Assembly: GCA_031269135.1 (NCBI GenBank)
Contig: JAISZP010000381.1
Location: forward strand, 1-8,626
Length of the DNA stretch: 8,626 nt
Origin: Deltaproteobacteria bacterium
Lineage (GTDB): Bacteria > Desulfobacterota > Desulfarculia > Adiutricales > Adiutricaceae
Direction: 5' to 3'
This document shows, piece by piece, positions 4,468-8,626 of the stretch. The position numbers and the translations under genes were made by a program. A model generated the notes under the pieces. That model was not told the DNA's origin, made no database searches, and saw only the letters and a list, made by a program, of their open reading frames with translations. Each line of letters begins with the position of its first letter. Positions within the stretch are counted from its first letter, which is position 1.

Positions 4468-7440
4468 ATGACTAAATTTGTTTATTCCTTTGGCGGCAGA
4501 AAAACTGAAGGCCAAGGAAATATGAAAGACCTTTTGGGGGGGAAAGGCGCCAACTTAGCTGAAATGTGTCGACTAAGTCTGCCGGTTCCCGCAGGGTTCA
4601 CCATAACCACTGAGGTCTGTTCCGTTTATTATCGAGATGGAGACAATTTTCCCAGCCCATCGCTTAAGAAGGAAGTTCACGCAGCCCTGGCTCAGGTCGA
4701 AAAGATCATGGACGCCAAGTTCGGATCCGCTCAAAACCCTCTTTTAGTCTCTTGCCGCTCCGGGGCTCGGGTCTCGATGCCCGGCATGATGGACACAGTT
4801 TTAAACATCGGCTTAAATGACGATACCGTCAAAGGCTTAATAGCCAATACCGACAACCCTCGTTTCGCCTATGATTCCTACCGCCGGTTTGTGGCCATGT
4901 ACGGCGACGTGGTCCTTGGCCTTAAACCCGAATCCGACAAAGATCACGATCCGTTCGATAAAATACTGGAAGACCTTAAAAAGAGCAAGGGCTACGAATA
5001 CGATACCGAGCTGACTACGGAAGATCTTCAAGGTTTGGTGGCCAGCTTCAAGTCCATAATAAAAGCCAAAACAGGCCAACCCTTCCCTGAAGATCCTTAC
5101 GACCAACTCTGGGGCGCCATCAAGGCCGTCTTTAGATCTTGGATGATCCCGCGGGCTATAACTTACCGTCAGCAAAACCACATCCCTGAACACTGGGGAA
5201 CGGCGGTCAACGTGCAGGCCATGGTTTTCGGCAACATGGGAGAAGACTCGGCCACCGGCGTGGCTTTCTCCAGAGACCCCTCGACCGGCGAAAACTACTT
5301 TTACGGCGAATTTCTCGTCAACGCCCAAGGCGAAGACGTGGTCGCAGGCATCCGCACTCCCAACCCCATCAACCGCGCCAAACCATTGCCCAAAGACGTG
5401 GACGCCACTTTAGCCGACATAATGCCCGATATCTACCGCAAGCTCAACAATATCCGCAGCATCCTGGAAAAACACTATCGCGACATGCAGGATATCGAGT
5501 TCACCATCCAAAAGGGCGTTTTGTGGATGCTCCAATGCCGCAACGGCAAACGCACCGCTCATGCGGCCGTCAAGATCGCCACCGATCTCGTCAAAGAAAA
5601 GCTCATCACCCGTCAAGAAGCCCTATTGCGAATCGAACCTGAACAGTTGACGCAAATCCTGCTTCCCATCTTCGACGAAAAAGACCCCATCTACAAAAAA
5701 CGCTCCGTAATCGCTAAAGGTCTTCCCGCATCCCCTGGAGCTACCGTGGGGAAAGTGGTTTTTTCCGCAGCCGATGCGGAAGAACAAGCTCAAGCCGGCG
5801 AAAAGGTCATTTTGGTTAGAGTCGAGACCAGCCCGGAGGACATCAAAGGCATGTACGCCGCCAAAGGCATCCTAACCGCTCGCGGCGGGATGACCAGTCA
5901 CGCCGCCGTGGTGGCCAGAGGCATGGGCCGCACCTGCGTAGCCGGAGCTCCGATAAACATCGACTACAACAAGGGCCAATTCACTAACGAAGAAGGCTTA
6001 GTCGTCAAGGCCGGAGATTGCATCTCTTTGGACGGGACCCTTGGCGAAGTGATAGTCGGCGCCATGCCCACTCAGCAAGTGGCTCAAAGCGAAGACTTCA
6101 ACACCTTGATGGACTGGGTCGACGAAAATAAGCAGATGGCTGTCCGAACCAATGCCGACACCCCTCATGATTCAGAGGTCGCCCGCCTTTACAGAGCTGA
6201 AGGCATTGGACTTTGCCGCACGGAACATATGTTTTTTGAATCGGACCGCATCGACCACATCAGGGCCATGATCTTAGCCGACAACGAAGAAGGGCGCAAA
6301 AAAGCGCTGGACGCCTTGCTGCCGATGCAGCGTCAAGACTTTTACGGCATCTTTAAAGCCATGGACGGTCTGCCGGTCACCGTCAGAACTCTCGACCCGC
6401 CCCTCCATGAGTTTTTGCCGCACACCGACGCTGAAATCGCGACGCTGGCCAAAAAGTTTTCCATCCCGCTCAACGCCGTCAAAGACCGGATAAACGCTCT
6501 AAAAGAGCAAAATCCAATGCTGGGCTTAAGGGGCTGCAGGCTTGGAATCCTCTATCCCGAGATCACGGCCATGCAGGTCAGGGCAATCTTTGAGGCCGCC
6601 ATTAAGGCCGCTTCCGAAAATATCAAGGTTCTCCCTGAGATCATGATCCCCTTGGTGGGAAACGAAAGGGAATTCGCCGCTCAGAAAAAGATCGTCGATC
6701 AGATTGCCGAAGAAGTGCTCAGCAAGAGCAAGGTAGATCTTCATTACCTCGTCGGCACAATGATCGAACTCCCCAGAGCCGCCCTAGTCGCCGACAAGAT
6801 TGTCCAAGCCGGAGCCGAGTTCTTCTCCTTCGGCACCAACGACCTGACTCAGACCACCTTTGGTCTGTCGCGCGACGACTCAGGCATCTTCCTCCCCTCT
6901 TATTTGAAACAAAACATCTGGGCTAGAGACCCCTTCGTCACTATAGACCAAGAGGGCATGGGCCAGTTGATCGAGATGGGCGTCCAAAAGGGCCGCAGCG
7001 CTTTCAGCCGTTTGAAAATCGGCATCTGCGGAGAGCATGGAGGCGATCCTGAATCTGTCGTCTTCTGCTATAAATCCAACTTCGACTACGTATCGTGCTC
7101 TCCTCACCGGGTGCCGATAGCCAGACTAGCTGCGGCCCAAGCCGCCATCATGGCTAAATCGCAAGGCGGCGGCTCTAAAAAGGGTAAGGCGAAAGTCGGT
7201 TCCTCTTCCCGGCCAAGTAAAGGGAAAGCCCCTAAGGCTATTAATCCCTTAGCGATAAAGGCGGTCGCCAACCTCAAGCCTCAAGCTCCAAAAAATGTCG
7301 GCGCCTCATCATCTAAGGAAAGCTCCTCCAAACTCAAAACTAAGGGAGCCAAAGCCCTCCAGGTGAAAGCCTCGGCTAAAAAGGCCATCGACGCCTTAAA
7401 GTCCGACAAGAGAGGGCGACCCAAGAAGAACCCCGCCTGA
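4468..7440 (+). CDS. ppdK: Pyruvate, phosphate dikinase with lysine-rich C-terminal extension
   Basis: PPDK interconverts pyruvate + ATP + Pi and phosphoenolpyruvate + AMP + PPi in the cytoplasm, serving gluconeogenesis or PPi-linked glycolysis in anaerobes. The 990-residue product has all expected parts: an N-terminal ATP-grasp nucleotide-binding domain (LLGGKGANLAEM at 22-33, SCRSGARVSMPGMMDT at 95-110, ending near 366); the swivelling phosphohistidine domain with GGMTSHAAVVARG and phosphorylated H478 (T476 is the position targeted by PPDK regulatory proteins in other species); and a C-terminal PEP/pyruvate TIM barrel (about 540-890) with RTEHMFF (584-590), FGTNDLTQTTFGLSRDD (788-804) and catalytic C854 in CGEHGGDP. 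Family members usually stop near the SPHRVPIARLAAAQA motif (878-892), at about 870-890 residues. Here a tail of about 95 residues follows (896-990), with 23 lysines, 3 arginines, only 3 acidic residues, many Ala and Ser, and a final KRGRPKK. The frame is continuous, so no frameshift is needed. Enzyme identity is secure; the tail's role is unknown. Confidence 0.97.
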   Translation: MTKFVYSFGGRKTEGQGNMKDLLGGKGANLAEMCRLSLPVPAGFTITTEVCSVYYRDGDNFPSPSLKKEVHAALAQVEKIMDAKFGSAQNPLLVSCRSGARVSMPGMMDTVLNIGLNDDTVKGLIANTDNPRFAYDSYRRFVAMYGDVVLGLKPESDKDHDPFDKILEDLKKSKGYEYDTELTTEDLQGLVASFKSIIKAKTGQPFPEDPYDQLWGAIKAVFRSWMIPRAITYRQQNHIPEHWGTAVNVQAMVFGNMGEDSATGVAFSRDPSTGENYFYGEFLVNAQGEDVVAGIRTPNPINRAKPLPKDVDATLADIMPDIYRKLNNIRSILEKHYRDMQDIEFTIQKGVLWMLQCRNGKRTAHAAVKIATDLVKEKLITRQEALLRIEPEQLTQILLPIFDEKDPIYKKRSVIAKGLPASPGATVGKVVFSAADAEEQAQAGEKVILVRVETSPEDIKGMYAAKGILTARGGMTSHAAVVARGMGRTCVAGAPINIDYNKGQFTNEEGLVVKAGDCISLDGTLGEVIVGAMPTQQVAQSEDFNTLMDWVDENKQMAVRTNADTPHDSEVARLYRAEGIGLCRTEHMFFESDRIDHIRAMILADNEEGRKKALDALLPMQRQDFYGIFKAMDGLPVTVRTLDPPLHEFLPHTDAEIATLAKKFSIPLNAVKDRINALKEQNPMLGLRGCRLGILYPEITAMQVRAIFEAAIKAASENIKVLPEIMIPLVGNEREFAAQKKIVDQIAEEVLSKSKVDLHYLVGTMIELPRAALVADKIVQAGAEFFSFGTNDLTQTTFGLSRDDSGIFLPSYLKQNIWARDPFVTIDQEGMGQLIEMGVQKGRSAFSRLKIGICGEHGGDPESVVFCYKSNFDYVSCSPHRVPIARLAAAQAAIMAKSQGGGSKKGKAKVGSSSRPSKGKAPKAINPLAIKAVANLKPQAPKNVGASSSKESSSKLKTKGAKALQVKASAKKAIDALKSDKRGRPKKNPA
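7153..7437 (+). other. Region of ppdK encoding an H1-like basic tail with AT-hook-like motif
   Basis: It encodes residues 896-990, a low-complexity stretch rich in Lys, Ala, Ser and Pro with a net charge of about +23 by hand count. The basic stretch resembles histone-H1-like or alanine/lysine-rich bacterial DNA-binding tails. The RGRPKK at 982-987 (within 7411-7428) fits the core of an AT-hook, an Arg-Gly-Arg-Pro flanked by lysines that binds the minor groove of AT-rich DNA. Such tails are predicted to be disordered. Binding to nucleic acid is inference. Confidence 0.75.
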
Positions 7441-7450
7441 CGACAATAAT

Positions 7451-7484
7451 AAGCCCACCCCTAACACTTTTTAGGGGTGGGCTT
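7451..7484 (+). terminator. Strong hairpin terminator after ppdK
   Basis: A perfect 14-base-pair inverted repeat (AAGCCCACCCCTAA at 7451-7464, TTAGGGGTGGGCTT at 7471-7484) closes a 6-base loop 10 bases after the ppdK stop. Only three T (7483-7485) follow the G-C part of the stem before TAAACC-like sequence, so the T-tract is weak. The stem is nevertheless far stronger than chance and marks the end of the transcript. Confidence 0.85.
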
Positions 7485-7532
7485 TAAACCAATTTCAAAA
7501 CCAATCAGCTTGCCCTCGTCAAACCAGCCGAC

Positions 7533-7617
7533 AGTCCATCATCCACCAAAGTCCAGCATCCTCCAGAGTTCAGCCTCCCATGGCAGTCTACCTACCCCAG
7601 AGTCTAATCTCCCTCGG
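7533..7617. repeat. Degenerate 17-base tandem repeat, about five copies
   Basis: Successive units start with AGTC/AGTT and are C-rich: AGTCCATCATCCACCAA (7533-7549), AGTCCAGCATCCTCCAG (7550-7566), AGTTCAGCCTCCCATGGC (7567-7584), AGTCTACCTACCCCAG (7585-7600) and AGTCTAATCTCCCTCGG (7601-7617). A sixth, weaker unit may follow. Units are 16-18 bases long, so the array is not a coding repeat. It looks like an old minisatellite. Confidence 0.6.
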
Positions 7618-7746
7618 AATCCAACCTTTCGGCTATACCGACCCGACCAGCTATATCGACACGATAGATCGGCTACGTGAACGGCTTGTTTTTGACGGCA
7701 AAATAGTTGGCGACTTTCTATTTGATGAAACATCATCTGGATTTAG

Positions 7747-7799
7747 CGATCACGGCAGTAAATCTTTTTTTTGTTCGCACTATAACGATCACGGCAGTA
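7747..7799. repeat. Direct repeat CGATCACGGCAGTA, 39-base spacing
   Basis: Two exact 14-base copies lie at 7747-7760 and 7786-7799. The sequence between them includes a run of T. The spacing is a multiple of three, so one plus-strand frame repeats a Asp-His-Gly-Ser string, but that frame has no convincing start. The repeat could be a mobile-element end or a tandem regulatory site. Confidence 0.6.
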
Positions 7800-7912
7800 T
7801 CGCATAGTTAAAGCTTTTTGGAATGCCTCCAATTTCTGCGTTTCTTAGAGTATAAGATTAGGTATATTAAAGGCATAACGGTTTATTAATTTTCCAATTT
7901 GTTGATATGCTT

Positions 7913-7970
7913 AAAAAAAATGGTCTAATTTCATCATTGAGTTGAACAAACTTTTAATCCTGACCATTTT
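7913..7970 (-). terminator. Possible long-loop terminator of the toxin-antitoxin operon
   Basis: On the minus strand AAAATGGTC (7970-7962) is complementary to GACCATTTT (7925-7917), and the second arm runs into eight T (7920-7913). The first arm lies within the last codons of the toxin gene and the loop is 36 bases, long for an intrinsic terminator. The T-run in the right place is the main support. Confidence 0.35.
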
Positions 7971-8314
7971 AATTGCAGAAGTTGGATATCATTAGTTATA
8001 AGCAAAGCATTTTGTTCTAAAGCAGTTGCAAATATAAAAGAGTCAGGAATTTTTAATCCAGTTGAAAACCTTACATCGATCGCATATTTTTCAATTGTTT
8101 CACTATAAGGAACTACATGTAAAGTAGCAAGAAAATTATTAATCATTTTTTCCATAGAAGGAGTTTTTTGTGGAAATGAAAGAAGTTCTACTCTAGTCAT
8201 AAAGCTTGTATTTAAAATAGAGTCAGGAAATAGCGATTCAAGCATAGGTAAAGTCAAGTTTTGTGCTAAAATATCTATAATAATATTTGCATCAAGCGTA
8301 ATATTTTTAGCCAT
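7934..8314 (-). CDS. PIN-domain toxin (VapC-like ribonuclease)
   Basis: This 126-residue protein fits a single PIN domain, the metal-dependent ribonuclease fold of VapC toxins, which usually cut tRNA or rRNA. The four acidic positions are visible: D8 in LDANIIID, E43 in TRVELLSF, D91 in KIPDSFIFATAL and D109 in LITNDIQLL. I chose the ATG at 8314 because it gives the usual PIN beginning and an 8-base overlap (ATGGCTAA) with the antitoxin stop. The longer in-frame start at 8383 would add 23 residues without family character and run through the antitoxin's C-terminal coding region. It is the second gene of the pair, as is common for VapBC. It is very AT-rich compared with ppdK, suggesting horizontal acquisition. 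The RNA target cannot be inferred. Confidence 0.88.
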   Translation of the reverse strand: MAKNITLDANIIIDILAQNLTLPMLESLFPDSILNTSFMTRVELLSFPQKTPSMEKMINNFLATLHVVPYSETIEKYAIDVRFSTGLKIPDSFIFATALEQNALLITNDIQLLQLKWSGLKVCSTQ

Positions 8315-8540
8315 TGCGCATTTTTCTCTGAATCTCAACTGAATTTCCTTGAAATGCAGGTTCATCTTTAAGACAACCTTCAAACTTCATTAAATCATTC
8401 CAAGTCGCCTTCTTTTTTTGAGATGGAGTAATTTTAACTTGAATATTTGCTTCACCTGTAGGTATATTCTCAGGAACTTCCAACTCCAAGTTTACACGTC
8501 TATTTTCAGGTATTTCGATGGTTTTTTCGATAGTAGTCAT
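8307..8540 (-). CDS. Antitoxin partner of the PIN toxin
   Basis: This 77-residue protein lies directly upstream of the toxin and overlaps it by 8 bases. The N-terminal part (about 1-38, with IEIPENRRVNLELEVPENIPTGEANIQVKI) is predicted to be beta-rich. The middle is basic (SQKKKA, 40-45). The C-terminal part (about 48-76, with GCLKDEPAFQGNSVEIQRKMR) resembles the toxin-binding tail of a recurrent group of antitoxins found next to PIN toxins. Antitoxins of this kind block the toxin active site and, in many systems, repress their own operon. It does not show an obvious ribbon-helix-helix or AbrB motif, so the DNA-binding mode is unclear. The ATG at 8540 is preceded by AAGGGTG (8554-8548) at a normal distance. 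The assignment rests on gene order, overlap, size and the C-terminal motif. Confidence 0.8.
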   Translation of the reverse strand: MTTIEKTIEIPENRRVNLELEVPENIPTGEANIQVKITPSQKKKATWNDLMKFEGCLKDEPAFQGNSVEIQRKMRNG

Positions 8541-8547
8541 TGTTAAA

Positions 8548-8586
8548 CACCCTTTTACATTAAAAGTCAGAAAAAAGTCTCCTGAC
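8548..8586 (-). promoter_or_regulatory. Candidate operator region and ribosome-binding site of the toxin-antitoxin operon
   Basis: Just upstream of the antitoxin ATG a 15-base palindrome, CTTTTA-CAT-TAAAAG (8552-8566), overlaps the AAGGGTG ribosome-binding site (8554-8548). A second inverted repeat, GTCAG (8566-8570) with CTGAC (8582-8586), abuts it. On the minus strand TTTAAT (8564-8559) could be a -10 box, with TGGTCA 18 bases upstream. The position suits autoregulation by the antitoxin, but AT-rich palindromes of this size can occur by chance. Confidence 0.4.
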
Positions 8587-8626
8587 CATGAAGTAATAGT
8601 AACAAGTTCTTAGGATCAAATCAAAT

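Larger units (their letters stand above)
7488..7933. other. Gene-poor stretch between ppdK and the toxin-antitoxin cassette
   Basis: About 450 bases have no gene I can support. Short open frames on both strands (for example 7580-7807 plus, 7539-7736 minus) have no clear ribosome-binding site or recognisable domain. The left half is C-rich on the plus strand and holds a degenerate tandem repeat. The right half turns AT-rich and holds a spaced direct repeat. An 11-base pair, GCTATACCGAC (7632-7642) and GCTATATCGAC (7650-7660), repeats with one mismatch. The stretch could be decayed insertion or minisatellite DNA. Confidence 0.6.

Noticed and set aside
4837..5328. A 163-codon open frame on the minus strand inside ppdK
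   Set aside because: It lies wholly opposite strongly conserved PPDK coding sequence and its translation has no recognisable domain; it is a shadow frame.
7533..7617. CRISPR array
   Set aside because: The units are contiguous, degenerate and without unique spacers, and there are no cas genes nearby.
7539..7736. A 65-codon minus-strand frame
   Set aside because: It runs through the degenerate 17-base tandem repeat, has no clear ribosome-binding site and matches no family I recognise.
7580..7807. A 75-codon plus-strand frame with a repeated Asp-His-Gly-Ser string
   Set aside because: There is no Shine-Dalgarno sequence at its ATG, it begins inside a non-coding tandem repeat, and the peptide repeat is explained by the 39-base direct DNA repeat.
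8315..8383. A 23-residue N-terminal extension of the PIN toxin
   Set aside because: The extension overlaps the antitoxin's conserved C-terminal coding region and lacks family character; the ATG at 8314 gives the standard PIN start and a typical short overlap.

Overview
The window is a stretch of bacterial chromosome with three large, well-kept housekeeping genes and, at the right edge, a small AT-rich toxin-antitoxin cassette. Two genes on the minus strand (3732 down to 129) form an overlapping pair: a XerD-like tyrosine recombinase, then an 894-residue protein that joins a DHH/DHHA1 phosphoesterase, a pair of CBS domains and a class II tRNA nucleotidyltransferase/poly(A) polymerase. Running the other way from a shared 0.7 kb intergenic region is a pyruvate phosphate dikinase gene (4468-7440) that ends in a strong hairpin. 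The DHH-CBS-nucleotidyltransferase architecture is, from general knowledge, typical of Desulfobacterota (former Deltaproteobacteria) and of Aquificae-like bacteria. Together with PPDK, it makes an anaerobic Desulfobacterota-type bacterium my best guess, at low confidence. No rRNA or other firm taxonomic marker is present.

Layout: 1-128 is AT-rich with short tandem repeats just beyond the stop of the nucleotidyltransferase gene. 129-3732 is the xerD/nucleotidyltransferase operon, with an 11-base overlap that suggests translational coupling. 3733-4467 is a divergent regulatory region. It holds a GC-rich patch of hairpins (about 3870-3975), two long-range nested inverted repeats (4026-4114 and 4176-4244), and a perfect TATAAT -10 box about 97 bases before the ppdK start. 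4468-7440 is ppdK, whose product carries an unusual lysine-rich tail of about 95 residues ending in an AT-hook-like RGRPKK motif. 7451-7484 is its terminator. 7488-7933 has no convincing gene, but it carries a degenerate tandem repeat of about 17 bases (7533-7617) and a 14-base direct repeat spaced 39 bases apart (7747-7799). 7934-8540, on the minus strand, is an antitoxin/PIN-toxin pair. Its base composition is much more AT-rich than the rest (hand counts of 27-28% GC in two 60-base lines, against 53-60% in two lines of ppdK), so it is probably acquired.

How they fit together: XerD acts in chromosome dimer resolution. The fused nucleotidyltransferase acts in tRNA 3'-end maturation or RNA tailing. 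PPDK links pyruvate and phosphoenolpyruvate using ATP/AMP and PPi/Pi. These are core functions with no evident shared pathway. The most unusual observation is the histone-H1-like, AT-hook-bearing tail on PPDK. The next are the repeats in the gene-poor stretch between ppdK and the toxin-antitoxin cassette.
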